Source: JBLMYQ01 sp050260055 (lineage in GTDB: Bacteria > Bacillota > Clostridia > Acetivibrionales > UBA4821). From it: a stretch of DNA of 64,000 nt. The DNA is taken from the NCBI GenBank assembly GCA_050260055.1, contig JBLNBO010000022.1:62001-126000 (forward strand), given 5' to 3'. A program made the translations under genes and the position numbers. Positions within the stretch are counted from its first letter, which is position 1, and each line of letters opens with the position of its first letter. Of the stretch, positions 41,775 to 52,326 are shown in pieces. The notes below the pieces were generated by a model. The model did not search any database and was not told where the DNA came from. It saw nothing but the letters and a program-made list of their open reading frames with translations.

Positions 41775-44700
41775 ATGAAGAAACCTAAGAAAATTCTTTC
41801 TTTCCTACTAATTTTCAGTATAATTTCGTCTCTTTTTGGCGGGATTGCTCCATTGCCAGTTAATGCAGCTGGGCCTGTAGATATGGACTTGACCGGAGTC
41901 AAGGATGAAAATAATGAATATATTATCAGCGATAATAGTGCAGTCCTCTATTGGAATACAATACCCGGCGCTTCCAGTTATATCATTTCGAGAGATGATT
42001 TGGGGCCTGCTGGTGACATTACTGTAACTGCCTCCACATATACAATTACTGACCTTTTACCAAACCGTATTTATCATTTTACGGTTGATGCACGGAACAG
42101 CTTGGGAGCAAGTATCGCAACAACTGACAATGAACTTAATGTATTTACTGGTGATATGGATTTTACATGTACAGATATAAGCCTTTTATCATCTTCTGAT
42201 AGCGAAAGCGGGTTGAACCCTGGTTTCAGGCTTCAATGGGATATCCCTGAAATTTGGGATGGTTCTGATTTTACTCCTATAACTTCAAATAAAATTGATT
42301 ATATTGTATCTGTTGGCACTGATAAATCAGCTATGAACATTGGAAATTATGATGTTTATTATGACGCGGGAGCTTCTTCAACAGGATATGAAGTCACAAA
42401 ACAGGGAGAGCCTTTAGTATCAAAACTTGTTAATGAAGTTGATATAACAAATGGAATTTTTACATATGAATGGTGGAGATACAGGGACTTTGCAAATAAT
42501 GTACTTAACGATAATTCTTTGAGCCCAGGAACAGTTTATTATTTAAAGTTATACCCTCAGTTCAACACCTCAGCAACTAATCCTAATAATATTCCTATTG
42601 GGAAGACAATTAGCAGAGCTTCGGGCTTGGATAATGGGTATGCTTTCTCCCCTCTACATGTCAAAATAGGTAAAGATTCCAATAACAATATTACATGCAC
42701 AATTGACAGAATAAATTATGATACTAGCGATGGAACAGAAGTAATAAACTTTAAATATGAAGTTTATTCCAGTGCTGATTCAGGAATGATGACGCCTATT
42801 TTAGAGGGATATGAATTCGAGCAATATGGCGATTTGACCAAACCAATAGAAATATTTCTTCCAACCAAAAGTTCTTCATCTACCTATTATTACAAAGTCT
42901 ATGCAAAATCAGATAACTTGGACAGTATTCAATCAGCAGTCATGAAATACAACATGGCGCTGGAAGATGGAAAACCGCCTATTCCGCAAAATGTTGTTGT
43001 AACTGATACAAAAATGATTACTGATGGAACGGAAAAGGGAGCAACGGTAAGTTTGAAATGGGATAAACCGCAGGGAATAGACAATGATGAGATAAGATAC
43101 TATATTTATGTCAGCCTGAACAAACAAGATTCAACAGATGACGATGGAAGCTATTATCAGGAAGTAATTGATGGCATACCTTATGATATTAGATACAGAA
43201 CAGTAAAAATTGTTGAAGAAAGCGATTTGGATTTTTCTGAAAGTGGATATGTAAAATACGATTTAAATGGGTTAGAACTGCTTCAGGACTATGATGGTTT
43301 TGGGGATGATTATCCTGCAGAGCTTAGGCTTAATAAAATTTATTATATTAAGCTCTGTACAGAAAAGATATCTACAAACTTAAAATCAGACTATTCTTTA
43401 CCAACAAGTTTTACTACACCTGGAGAAACCAGAAATCCTCCGGTTCCTAGTTATTTCAGCCTGGAATCTGTTTCAACAAGTGAAATTGGGCTAGTTTGGC
43501 AAAAGGCAGATATCAATATTACAGATTATAATTTTTCTCCGAGTACTGATTATACGGTTAGTTATGATGTATATATAAGCGATTCATTGGAGAAAGACGC
43601 AAATGGTAATTACAATTCCTTTATATATTTAGATAATTATCCTGATACTCCTGCAGCAGGCTTGAATTATAATGCCCGAAGAGCATTAATAAGCAGTTTT
43701 GCCGGAAATGTGGATGTTGTTGCGGAATTTGGACCTGCGGTCAAACCTGATACTGCTTATTATTTCATTATTAGATTAAAGTTAGATATCGCAGGTGAAG
43801 CGAGACCTCTTTATTCTGATTTTTCATATGTCGTGCCGGTTACTACAGATAGAGGGGACATTGAGGAACCTGATGAAGGCACGCTTAAGCCAAAAGCACC
43901 ATCGGATTTCGGAATAGATGAAGATACTGACGGGAATCCAAAACTTTTGAGTAATGAAGTAACACTGAAATGGACACAGCTGGAACAAGATGTAACATAC
44001 AGGCTTATTAGAACAGCAAAAGTAATTAGCCCATATGCAGGACTAACTGAACTCGAGAATGATGAAGAATATAATCTGTTGGATTATGAACTTCCAGATA
44101 CAATTACTCCGGATTCTAAAGGAGAATATGTTTATACGGCAGAGAGCTTGCAGCCTAACACAATATATTATTTCAGCATTAGGGCAGAAAGATTATTGCA
44201 GGATGGTACCTACACTACTTCTGATTGGATTACCCTGCCGGTTACTACAAATATGCTGGAAATGCCGGAATTATTTGCGTTGGTATCTGATGGAACATAT
44301 AACGCCTATACAGCACTTAAAGTTCAGTGGAAAGCAAAAGAGACTTATGATGCTCAAGTATGGATTAAGTCTGAAACCGATTCGGAGTATACATTGTGGA
44401 CAAATGTTATAATCACTTATGATAAGCCGGAAGAATTAGAAGACACTGATCAAAGAATGAATTATGCAGTTATCAATGGGTTAAACGCAAATACAAGATA
44501 TTATATTAAGGTTAGAAATTCATTTACCGCGGCAGGAAGTACAGAAGCAATATTTTCAAAATTTTCTGAACCGCTACAATCAAGAACCGAGTTTAGGCAA
44601 TCAGATTATGATGATGAGCAAAACCAAGAAGAAGAAGAGTCAATATTTGATGAAGCTATGAAAGATATTAAGTATGGGCTTTATTGGATTTTAGATAATA

Positions 44701-46064
44701 CTAATGATGACACTAGGATTAAAGTAAGAGAAACAAGATTAAAAAACTGTATGATGAATGATAATTCAAAGAGTTATACAATTGATATGGGGTATTTCAA
44801 AAGAACAGCAGATGAAGAAGATAAAGATAAGGTGGCTTCAGAAAACAACGAAATCATAATACCTTATGGAATATTCGAATATCTAGACGATTATAAGGAG
44901 ACCCTCATAATAAAAACTGGCTTTGGAGAGATACATTTGAAACCAGGTATATTGCAAGACTCTGTTCCTGGTATTGCAGCTATGAAAAATAATATAACAG
45001 GGGAAGACCCTTCAATTAAAGATATCTATATTAGTTTGAAGTTTGAAAATTTGGGTAGAAGCGGCTCAGACCTTTCTTCAAAGAAAGACCTTCTTGTATC
45101 AGATGCAACACAATTCACGGCTGAAGTTCTTGGAATGAGTATACCAGAAGCAGAAATCGAAGCTGAGATAGAGAGCGAGCTTGATGATATCCTTGACGAG
45201 AAGTTATCGGAATTTCAGGATGAGGATGAAGAAGATAAAGATACACAGAAAGAAATAGACCAGCTAATCAGTGGATACAGGGATGAAATTCTGGGAGATT
45301 TGGGTGAATTTGTTGCAGAAACTGTTGATGATGAAACTGAAGAGGGGCCGGAAGACCTAGTATTCTTTAGCAATCCTATAGGATTTAAGCTTAATTATAC
45401 CCCTGCTGCAAGCGGAGTATATTATAATGCATATGTCTATAGAGAAAAAGAATGGGTAAAACTGCCTGCTTACATTGATTATTCTGGAAATATTGCCAGC
45501 TTTGAGATAAAAAGGGTTGGAAACTTTGCAGTGTTTAAAAATACCTCGGTAATTAAAGCTGGAAATGGAAAAGTCAATGAACAGCTTGCGGCTTTAGATA
45601 TGAAATATGATATTGCATCAATACTAACAGAGAATGGAACCTTTAACGGTCAGCTTCCTATTAGTGTGAAGCAGCTCTTAATAGTTATTCAAAGAATCTT
45701 TGGAGAAAGCATGGCAGATGAGAAGATTTTAACCAATATGGCAGAAAAGCTTAATCTTAATTCAAGCTTCAGGATGCTTGCAGATTCGCACAAGTTGACT
45801 AGAGAAGAAGCGGCCTATCTTGCAATGAGAATGTATGCTGTAAAGACTGGAATATCTGAAACAATCTATAAGTCCACAAGAGCTGTAGATTTATCTGATT
45901 ACAAGGATATAAACAAAGCATATTACAAGTCCATTATTATGGCTGCAGATTTGAAAGTAATTACACCTGATGCTAACAAAAAAATTCTGCCCAAAGGCCA
46001 ATTGAGTATAGAGAATGTACTTCTTGTTATTATTAGAACCCTTAAATTGACTGGCGACATGTAA
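41775..46064 (+). CDS. Giant FN3-repeat surface protein with degenerate SLH tail (A)
   Basis: ATG 41775 lies 11 bases after AAGGAGG. The 1429 residues start with a signal peptide (LLIFSIISSLFGGIAPLPVNAAG). A string of fibronectin type III domains follows (from about residue 30 to 950), each with the W/L...Y.V and T.Y.f.v.A pattern; linkers include KPPIP (DNA 42972-42986) and NPPVP (43434-43448). Next comes an acidic linker (about 950-970), a unique beta region with KPGILQDS, a very acidic helical insert (about 1130-1200), a strand pair ending GNFAVFK, and three weak SLH-like repeats. It is paralogous to the next gene. A cell-surface adhesin or structural protein is likely. Confidence 0.85.
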   Translation: MKKPKKILSFLLIFSIISSLFGGIAPLPVNAAGPVDMDLTGVKDENNEYIISDNSAVLYWNTIPGASSYIISRDDLGPAGDITVTASTYTITDLLPNRIYHFTVDARNSLGASIATTDNELNVFTGDMDFTCTDISLLSSSDSESGLNPGFRLQWDIPEIWDGSDFTPITSNKIDYIVSVGTDKSAMNIGNYDVYYDAGASSTGYEVTKQGEPLVSKLVNEVDITNGIFTYEWWRYRDFANNVLNDNSLSPGTVYYLKLYPQFNTSATNPNNIPIGKTISRASGLDNGYAFSPLHVKIGKDSNNNITCTIDRINYDTSDGTEVINFKYEVYSSADSGMMTPILEGYEFEQYGDLTKPIEIFLPTKSSSSTYYYKVYAKSDNLDSIQSAVMKYNMALEDGKPPIPQNVVVTDTKMITDGTEKGATVSLKWDKPQGIDNDEIRYYIYVSLNKQDSTDDDGSYYQEVIDGIPYDIRYRTVKIVEESDLDFSESGYVKYDLNGLELLQDYDGFGDDYPAELRLNKIYYIKLCTEKISTNLKSDYSLPTSFTTPGETRNPPVPSYFSLESVSTSEIGLVWQKADINITDYNFSPSTDYTVSYDVYISDSLEKDANGNYNSFIYLDNYPDTPAAGLNYNARRALISSFAGNVDVVAEFGPAVKPDTAYYFIIRLKLDIAGEARPLYSDFSYVVPVTTDRGDIEEPDEGTLKPKAPSDFGIDEDTDGNPKLLSNEVTLKWTQLEQDVTYRLIRTAKVISPYAGLTELENDEEYNLLDYELPDTITPDSKGEYVYTAESLQPNTIYYFSIRAERLLQDGTYTTSDWITLPVTTNMLEMPELFALVSDGTYNAYTALKVQWKAKETYDAQVWIKSETDSEYTLWTNVIITYDKPEELEDTDQRMNYAVINGLNANTRYYIKVRNSFTAAGSTEAIFSKFSEPLQSRTEFRQSDYDDEQNQEEEESIFDEAMKDIKYGLYWILDNTNDDTRIKVRETRLKNCMMNDNSKSYTIDMGYFKRTADEEDKDKVASENNEIIIPYGIFEYLDDYKETLIIKTGFGEIHLKPGILQDSVPGIAAMKNNITGEDPSIKDIYISLKFENLGRSGSDLSSKKDLLVSDATQFTAEVLGMSIPEAEIEAEIESELDDILDEKLSEFQDEDEEDKDTQKEIDQLISGYRDEILGDLGEFVAETVDDETEEGPEDLVFFSNPIGFKLNYTPAASGVYYNAYVYREKEWVKLPAYIDYSGNIASFEIKRVGNFAVFKNTSVIKAGNGKVNEQLAALDMKYDIASILTENGTFNGQLPISVKQLLIVIQRIFGESMADEKILTNMAEKLNLNSSFRMLADSHKLTREEAAYLAMRMYAVKTGISETIYKSTRAVDLSDYKDINKAYYKSIIMAADLKVITPDANKKILPKGQLSIENVLLVIIRTLKLTGDM

Positions 46065-46150
46065 ATTTTTATTAACTTGTAAAAAAACATTATGTTTTTT
46101 AATTGGCAATTATTAATTATCAATTTTCAATTTGATTACGGGAGACAGTT

Positions 46151-49100
46151 ATGAAAAGAATTTCACTATTTCTTGTATTTCTAATGATTATTCAGCTTAT
46201 CCCACTCGGATGCTTCCAGGTTTATGCTACTGATCAGCCTCCACCTACTAACCTTGCGGTGACAGTAGAAAATGGAAGACCTGTAATATCCTATTCCGCT
46301 GCAAAAGGTTACTATGCAAAGCTGGAATGGACTGCTCCAATAACATGGAGCGGGGATGAGCAGCATTATGAGCTTCATTACCGTGCTGAAGATGAAAATG
46401 TCTATCAGGTCTACGGCGGTATTATTAATAGAAGTGTTACCGAGATAGAAATGCAGAATTTAAAATCTGGTACGGTTTACCATGCTCATGTCCACGCAAT
46501 TCACGAGCATACTCCTGAAGAAGGCGGTGCTGTTGATGTGCATGATGAGATGTCTGAGGAAATTCTTTTTCTTACAGATACTAGTATTACTGTTGAACCG
46601 GGAGAAAATGAATCCCTAAACATAAAATGGGATAAGGTTACTTATGATTCAGCAAGTGTAAGCTATGATGTATATATTTCTGAGAGCGCATCATTTGCTG
46701 AGACCTCGCCTGTACGTGTAGGGCCTGAAGATATTGGAATAGGTAAACCGGTAGAGATTGATGGAACACAGTTGGTTTATAATGCGGTCGATTTGAAGCC
46801 TAGTACAGTATACTATGTCAAGATAAGAACAGTTATTGATGATGATGGGAGGGTAATTTGTCTTCCTGTTTCAGCATCTTCGGCAGGCTTTACGACCATT
46901 AGAACAGAAATTAATAGGATTTCATCCGAATGGTGGAAATTAGAATGGAATCCAATAACCAATACAGATCTTAGCGAAGATGATCAAATTCTTTATAAAG
47001 TAATAAGAAGTGTTGACGGTGACCTTGAAAAAGAAATTGCAGGAACAAAGGATACTAACCTTCTTGTAAAGGTACCAACAGAGAATACATATTTTATAAT
47101 TCAGGCTGATTTGGTTAGCCAGATTGGTACCAATCTTAGTGTTGTCTCTGAAAAAATATATGCCGCTGAAGAAGAAATAGTTGCTGTACCCCCAGTGCCT
47201 CAAATTCTTGATGGTTCAACAGAACAGCATACTGAGGTAGGGTCAAATGATATTACTTTACTTTGGGAAGCCCCTTATTCAAATATAGGTAATCTTGACA
47301 CAGATGTCTATTATGATATCTGGGTGCTGGAGAATTCAGCTGATATTGATAATGGTGCAATAAATCCTACTGTTAAAGATTTAACTGTTGGAGAGTCAGA
47401 TTATGTATATGAAAAAATAGGTAATGTGACCGGAGATAGGATAATAGCATTTAAACATACATTATCAAACCTTGATCCCAATACAGTGTATTATATTAAA
47501 ATAGTGGCAAAAAAGGATTATACAATAAACAATGTTACCAGCACGGCTACTTCTGAGCCTGCTTTAAAAGTATTTGTAACGCTTCCGGATGGAGCAATTG
47601 ACCAGCCTGTTGTACCATTAGTCCCTCCTTTTAAAGTTAAAACGAATTTAGTGAATGGAGCAGAGATTGAGGCTGCAACCTCAGATTCAATAACTCTTCA
47701 ATGGAAGAATCAGTGGTATGAAATGTGGGATTCTGCCAATTCAAAATGGATTTATATTGCTGATGAGGATGTTACAGAGGCTGAATCTGATGGAGAGATT
47801 TGCAGGCTTATTAATTATGGCTCTGATATAAAATACAGTGTTGGATATGAGGTGTATACAAATAGTTTTGATTATACCAGGTTATTGGAAGCAACTGCAT
47901 CTATGCCTATGCAGATTACAGGTATACCAAATACTACAACATCTACCACTGTTGAATATACTGTTTCTGGGTTGGAACCAAACACAGCTTATATATTTTG
48001 GATGAGGGCTTACAGGACTGACTCTATAAAGTCTGAGCTTTCTGATCCGATAATTGTAAGCACAAGGCCAGATTATGAGGTTCCGCTGGAAAAGCCAGCT
48101 ATTCCAGTAATTAGTTATAAATATGCTGGGGATACATATGTTGATATGATTTGGGATGTAACGGATGATTACAGCTATGAGATAAAATATGGAATATATG
48201 ATGATATTTCTAAAGCAACAGGTGATAAACTTATTGAGTCTGAAGAGTTAAAATCATCTACCAAGTATAGGATTAACAGCTTAACAGCTGATACTGACTA
48301 TTACTTCTGGATAAGGGCCATATTAAAAGGGACAGGCACTGAGGAGGAAATGTCAGACTGGAGTGATTCATATTTAATAAAAACAACTGAGTATGCACCG
48401 CCTGATCCGCCAAAAGGGTTTGGTATAAAGAATATAGATAACCCAATTGGGAAAGATTATATCTATTTTGAATGGATATATAATGAAGGGCTTAAATATA
48501 ATATGCAAATTGCTAAAAAGTCGGATTTTAGCGATGCGGTTTCATATCCATCCTTAGAGGTATCCGAATATAAAGTTGAAAAACTAGATGCAAATACCAG
48601 GTATTATGCCAGATTATTTGCTTACGATCCTGATAAAGACCTTACATCTGCATCATCTTCGGTAATATCTGTTAAGACATTAACAAGTAATGATGAATAT
48701 GATACAATTTCAGATACAGAACTCCCTATTGATGTTCCGAAGCCTGAGTTTGATGAAAATGATGATGATATTGCTGTTCTTAATGTAAAATATGAAAACA
48801 CGGATATGTTTATTGAACAGATTTACAGCAGTAATTCAACAGATTTTGTAGTAAATTTTGAGGGCTTAAATCCTGATGAAGACAGCAGCACTAATCGGTC
48901 AGAAGGGGTGGAAACATCAAAAACAACTATTTCACCGCGGATTCTTATTGCTTTAGAACAAAAGAAGCAAAACCTTGTATTGGACAACGGTCCTGTTGCA
49001 TTGGTGCTTAAACCTGGAATTATGCAAAGTAAACAACTTATAAATATACTAAATAATGATCCGGGTTGTATGATGGAAATAGTCTTGCAGAAAATTTCGA

Positions 49101-49807
49101 ATCCTACAAACAAGACAACAGGCAGTTCATATGTTTCTAATGTTTGGGAAGCTGCACTTGACGTTGTAACAAACTCTGGGAAAACTAAGCTCACTTCGCT
49201 TGAAGGCTTAAAAATCAGGGTGCCATATTATAATATCAAATGGTTTGACAAGTCAACCATGACTGGTGCTGTATATGATGCAGTTGGCCAGCAGTGGAGC
49301 AGGGTTGATACCGGAAGTTCCTTTGATTTATTGAATCTGGAAGGAATGGTATATTTTACTCTGCCCGGGAGCTGTGATTTTGCAGTTATGAAAATGAGTG
49401 GAGGCAAGTTTTCAGATATAACAACCGGAACATATGCAAATGAGATAAAAGCAATTGTAGAGAAATATGATTTGAAATGCCTTGGGGATGGCAATTTTGA
49501 ACCATCTAAGACTGTTAGTAAGGAAGAGGCAGTAAAGATTATGCTGGATATATTAGAGTATGGTTATGATGAGGATTATCTGATCCCGGCTAAAAAGGCA
49601 GGAATAACAGCTAATGTCGATGTTACAGATACTACTCTTCCAGCAAAAAGAGCAGAAGGCTTAGCGATGGTTACAAGGCTATGTGAGCTCATGACAGGAA
49701 ATAAAGTACAGGATACAAATACCGACTGGTATTCAACAGATTCTTTTTCCAGAGGACAGATGATGGTATTGCTAAAAAGTATGCTGGAAAAAGCGGGAGT
49801 ATTTTAA
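46151..49807 (+). CDS. Giant FN3-repeat surface protein with degenerate SLH tail (B)
   Basis: A 1218-residue secreted protein with a signal peptide (MKRISLFLVFLMIIQLIPLGCFQVYA). It has about seven FN3 domains, and a C-terminal region shared with protein A: KPGIMQSK, then YDAVGQQWSRV, CDFAVMK, and three SLH-like repeats (FSDITTGTYANEIKAIVEKYDL; ISADV-type middle; WYSTDSFSRGQMMVLLKSML) that lack the usual GYPDGTF-x-P core. The linkers AVPPVP (DNA 47183-47200) and PPDP (48398-48409) are candidate Pro-Pro cleavage sites. GGGAGA precedes the ATG. It is probably co-transcribed with A. Confidence 0.85.
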   Translation: MKRISLFLVFLMIIQLIPLGCFQVYATDQPPPTNLAVTVENGRPVISYSAAKGYYAKLEWTAPITWSGDEQHYELHYRAEDENVYQVYGGIINRSVTEIEMQNLKSGTVYHAHVHAIHEHTPEEGGAVDVHDEMSEEILFLTDTSITVEPGENESLNIKWDKVTYDSASVSYDVYISESASFAETSPVRVGPEDIGIGKPVEIDGTQLVYNAVDLKPSTVYYVKIRTVIDDDGRVICLPVSASSAGFTTIRTEINRISSEWWKLEWNPITNTDLSEDDQILYKVIRSVDGDLEKEIAGTKDTNLLVKVPTENTYFIIQADLVSQIGTNLSVVSEKIYAAEEEIVAVPPVPQILDGSTEQHTEVGSNDITLLWEAPYSNIGNLDTDVYYDIWVLENSADIDNGAINPTVKDLTVGESDYVYEKIGNVTGDRIIAFKHTLSNLDPNTVYYIKIVAKKDYTINNVTSTATSEPALKVFVTLPDGAIDQPVVPLVPPFKVKTNLVNGAEIEAATSDSITLQWKNQWYEMWDSANSKWIYIADEDVTEAESDGEICRLINYGSDIKYSVGYEVYTNSFDYTRLLEATASMPMQITGIPNTTTSTTVEYTVSGLEPNTAYIFWMRAYRTDSIKSELSDPIIVSTRPDYEVPLEKPAIPVISYKYAGDTYVDMIWDVTDDYSYEIKYGIYDDISKATGDKLIESEELKSSTKYRINSLTADTDYYFWIRAILKGTGTEEEMSDWSDSYLIKTTEYAPPDPPKGFGIKNIDNPIGKDYIYFEWIYNEGLKYNMQIAKKSDFSDAVSYPSLEVSEYKVEKLDANTRYYARLFAYDPDKDLTSASSSVISVKTLTSNDEYDTISDTELPIDVPKPEFDENDDDIAVLNVKYENTDMFIEQIYSSNSTDFVVNFEGLNPDEDSSTNRSEGVETSKTTISPRILIALEQKKQNLVLDNGPVALVLKPGIMQSKQLINILNNDPGCMMEIVLQKISNPTNKTTGSSYVSNVWEAALDVVTNSGKTKLTSLEGLKIRVPYYNIKWFDKSTMTGAVYDAVGQQWSRVDTGSSFDLLNLEGMVYFTLPGSCDFAVMKMSGGKFSDITTGTYANEIKAIVEKYDLKCLGDGNFEPSKTVSKEEAVKIMLDILEYGYDEDYLIPAKKAGITANVDVTDTTLPAKRAEGLAMVTRLCELMTGNKVQDTNTDWYSTDSFSRGQMMVLLKSMLEKAGVF

Positions 49808-49949
49808 ATAGTTGAAAGTTGACAGTGTAAAATGTAAAGTTAAAACCAATAGGGTCTCTTAGGAAACAGGCATGTTTGTGCTGAATACAAGTGTAGGGGC
49901 AATCCCTTGTGGTTGCCCAAAATCCCTTATTTTGAAAGGAATTCAACTT
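49808..49949. repeat. Spacer with repeat remnants
   Basis: It begins with a heptamer-arm fragment (GTTGAAAGTTGACAGTGTAA). It continues with GGGGCAAT-CCCTTGTGG-TTGCCC, a small palindromic unit of a kind found scattered in many bacterial genomes. AAAGGAATT at the right end is the ribosome site of the next gene. An open frame through the spacer (from 49872) is not credible as coding sequence. Confidence 0.5.
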
Positions 49950-50780
49950 ATGAAAAAAACGATTCTAATGGCAGTAATTATATCTCTAATTTGCTCAGGC
50001 ATTAGTTTTGCAAGCGGAATAACTTATACAACAAAACAGGTTGGAGAAAACACTATAAAGGTTATTCTCAATGGGCAATTACCGGAAGGACAAGGGTTAG
50101 AAATAACCTCAGTCTCTAAGAGAGAAGGCAAGGCCCTAAACATATTTTTTAAGACTGGCAAGGGAATAACCAATATGAATAGCATTGACGTAGATTTAAG
50201 AACAATGCTTCCACCGATTAGAATAATTCTTACGAATCTAGATAATCCAAATCAAGGAATATTCAAAGATATTCAAGGAATATATTCTGAGGAATACATA
50301 AGACATTTACATGATATGGGTGCCATTGATGGGTATCCTGACGGAACCTTTAAGCCTAAGGACAGCGTAACAAGAGCGGAATTTGTGACAATGCTTTTAA
50401 ATTCATTAAAAGTGGACAAAAAGTCAAAATCAAAAGGATTTAAAGATACAAGCAAACATTGGGCAAAAGATGCAATCAATACGGCATGTGATATGAAAAT
50501 TATCAACGGATTTGGTGATGGTACATTCAAACCCGATAAGACGGTTAGTGCTGCAGAAGCTGCAACAATAATAACCAAACTATTTGTATTCAGGTCGACT
50601 AATCAGGAAGGTATGCCGGTAATTAATGTGAAGCATTGGGCATATAATTCCTTGAAAAAGGTCTTTGCGGCGGGAATAATTAATAAAGCAGATCCGATTT
50701 TCAAAGGATTTAAAGAGGATTCACCGTTAAATAGGGCAGATTGTGCAATGATAATTAGCAGGGCAATAACTACAAATTAA
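49950..50780 (+). CDS. Small secreted protein with three SLH domains
   Basis: From ATG 49950 the product has 276 residues: a signal peptide (MKKTILMAVIISLICSGISFASG), a short beta domain of about 75 residues (TTKQVGENTIKVILNGQLPEG) and three SLH repeats. The first has the full consensus (FKDIQG...GAIDGYPDGTFKPKDSVTRAEFVTML), the second is good (HWAKDAINTACDMKIINGFGDGTFKPD) and the third is weaker. Such SLH triplets bind pyruvylated wall polysaccharide. It could be an anchor for the adjacent large proteins, which have only degenerate SLH repeats; this is inference. Confidence 0.88.
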   Translation: MKKTILMAVIISLICSGISFASGITYTTKQVGENTIKVILNGQLPEGQGLEITSVSKREGKALNIFFKTGKGITNMNSIDVDLRTMLPPIRIILTNLDNPNQGIFKDIQGIYSEEYIRHLHDMGAIDGYPDGTFKPKDSVTRAEFVTMLLNSLKVDKKSKSKGFKDTSKHWAKDAINTACDMKIINGFGDGTFKPDKTVSAAEAATIITKLFVFRSTNQEGMPVINVKHWAYNSLKKVFAAGIINKADPIFKGFKEDSPLNRADCAMIISRAITTN

Positions 50781-50787
50781 TTACAAA

Positions 50788-50895
50788 CCCTCACTCGTCT
50801 ATATTTCCTTCCCTTCGCCAAATGCTCTGAGAGAAGGGGAAGGAGGGCAAGGATTGGAAATTAAAAAGATGCGAAAAACCGCATCTTTTTTTTGC
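50788..50895. repeat. C/T-G/A-rich dyad and terminator-like hairpin
   Basis: CCTTCCCTTCGCC and GGGAAGGAGGGCAAGG form an inverted C/T-G/A-rich unit like those at 328-397 and 15641-15768. GATGCGAAAAACCGCATC followed by eight T (50868-50893) is a good intrinsic terminator for the SLH gene. Confidence 0.7.
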
Positions 50896-50978
50896 ATATA
50901 TACGGTTCTGGATGGTAATAATTCTATTATTAAAGATTTTTTTCAATTCTTCCAATTTAGCGAAAAAGGAGAATGACA

Positions 50979-52259
50979 TTGATAAAACTTGTTATTAAGC
51001 AAAGCGGACCTTTAAAAGGTAAGGTCAGAATCAGTGGCTCCAAAAATTCTGTACTTCCTATTATAGCAGCAACACTTCTTACTCAAGGTGAAAATATTAT
51101 TGAAGAGGTTCCATTATTAAACGATGTTGAAATAATGTGCAATCTTATAGAGTCAATCGGCGGGGAAATTACCAGAACCGGAAACTCTAAGCTCAGTATT
51201 TCCTCAAAAGGAATAAACGAGATTGTTGCACCTTATGAATTAGTCAGCAAACTGCGGGCATCCTTTCTAGTTATGGGACCTCTTCTTGCAAGGGTTGGAG
51301 AGGCGAAAATCTCAATGCCTGGAGGCTGTGCCATAGGAACAAGGCCTGTTGACTTACATCTAAAAGGTTTTGCGGCAATGGGAGCAGAAATAAATAATTC
51401 AAGCGGTTACATTCATGCAACTGCAAAAAAGCTTAAAGGCGCACAGATTTATCTTGACTTTCCAAGCGTAGGAGCAACAGAAAATATCCTTATGGCTGCT
51501 TGCCTGGCTGAAGGAAGTACAATTATTGAAAATGCTTCTGTAGAGCCGGAAGTTGTTGACCTTGCGAATTTTTTGATTATGGCAGGAGCAGATATTAAGG
51601 GAGCCGGAACTGATACTATCAAAATTACTGGGGTAGATGAGCTTAAAGCAACGAGTCATCTTGTCATACCAGACAGGATTGAGGCTGGAACCTTTATGGT
51701 TGCAGCGGCAATTACACAAGGAGATATTATTATAGAAAATGTAATTCCAGACCACTTAAAGCCAGTTTCAGCCAAGCTTAAAGAATGTGGAGTAGAAATT
51801 TCGGAAGAATTAACATCAATAAGGGTGAAGGCTGATACCAAAATGAAGGCGGTGGACATAAAAACACTACCGTACCCTGGGTTTCCCACAGATATGCAGT
51901 CTCAGATTGCATCATTGATGAGCTTGTCTGAAGGGACTAGCGTAATAGTTGAAACAATTTTTGAGAATAGATTTATGCATGTCTCCGAGCTAAATAGGAT
52001 GGGTGCAAATATAAAAATTGATGGACGTACTGCTGTAATTGAAGGCAAAGGCATATTAAATGGTGCGAGGGTAAAAGCGAACGACCTAAGGGCCGGAGCA
52101 GCATTGGTTTTAGCTGGTTTATCAGCAGAAGGAATAACAGAGGTTACTAATGCAGAGCATATATTTAGAGGGTATGAAAATATTGATGAAAAATTAAAAT
52201 CCTTAGGAGCAGATGTATCTAAAGAAGAGGAGGAAAGAGCAGACGAGGATTCAGAGTAA
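50979..52259 (+). CDS. murA: MurA, UDP-GlcNAc enolpyruvyl transferase
   Basis: MurA makes the first committed step of peptidoglycan synthesis by transferring enolpyruvate from PEP to UDP-GlcNAc. TTG 50979 is preferred because AAGGAG (50966-50971) is 7 bases away; ATG 50973 would be only one base from it. At about 426 residues it has the N-terminal SGPLKGKVRISGSKNSVLPIIAATL with the catalytic Lys, the loop GGCAIGTRPVDLHL with the fosfomycin-target Cys, and C-terminal DLRAGAALVLAGL. The tail EEEERADEDSE is unusually acidic. Confidence 0.95.
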   Translation: MIKLVIKQSGPLKGKVRISGSKNSVLPIIAATLLTQGENIIEEVPLLNDVEIMCNLIESIGGEITRTGNSKLSISSKGINEIVAPYELVSKLRASFLVMGPLLARVGEAKISMPGGCAIGTRPVDLHLKGFAAMGAEINNSSGYIHATAKKLKGAQIYLDFPSVGATENILMAACLAEGSTIIENASVEPEVVDLANFLIMAGADIKGAGTDTIKITGVDELKATSHLVIPDRIEAGTFMVAAAITQGDIIIENVIPDHLKPVSAKLKECGVEISEELTSIRVKADTKMKAVDIKTLPYPGFPTDMQSQIASLMSLSEGTSVIVETIFENRFMHVSELNRMGANIKIDGRTAVIEGKGILNGARVKANDLRAGAALVLAGLSAEGITEVTNAEHIFRGYENIDEKLKSLGADVSKEEEERADEDSE

Positions 52260-52326
52260 AAATAGTCCTTGTCAAATATATTAAATAATATATAATAATT
52301 TTAGATTTCTAAAGAGGGGGCTGCAC

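Noticed and set aside
44059..44412. Open frame of 117 codons inside FN3 giant A
   Set aside because: It is in another frame of a gene with clear domain structure and has unlikely composition (Cys- and Trp-rich).
49872..49949. N-terminal extension of the small SLH protein
   Set aside because: It reads through a palindromic repeat (GGGGCAAT...TTGCCC). The signal peptide and ribosome site fit ATG 49950.
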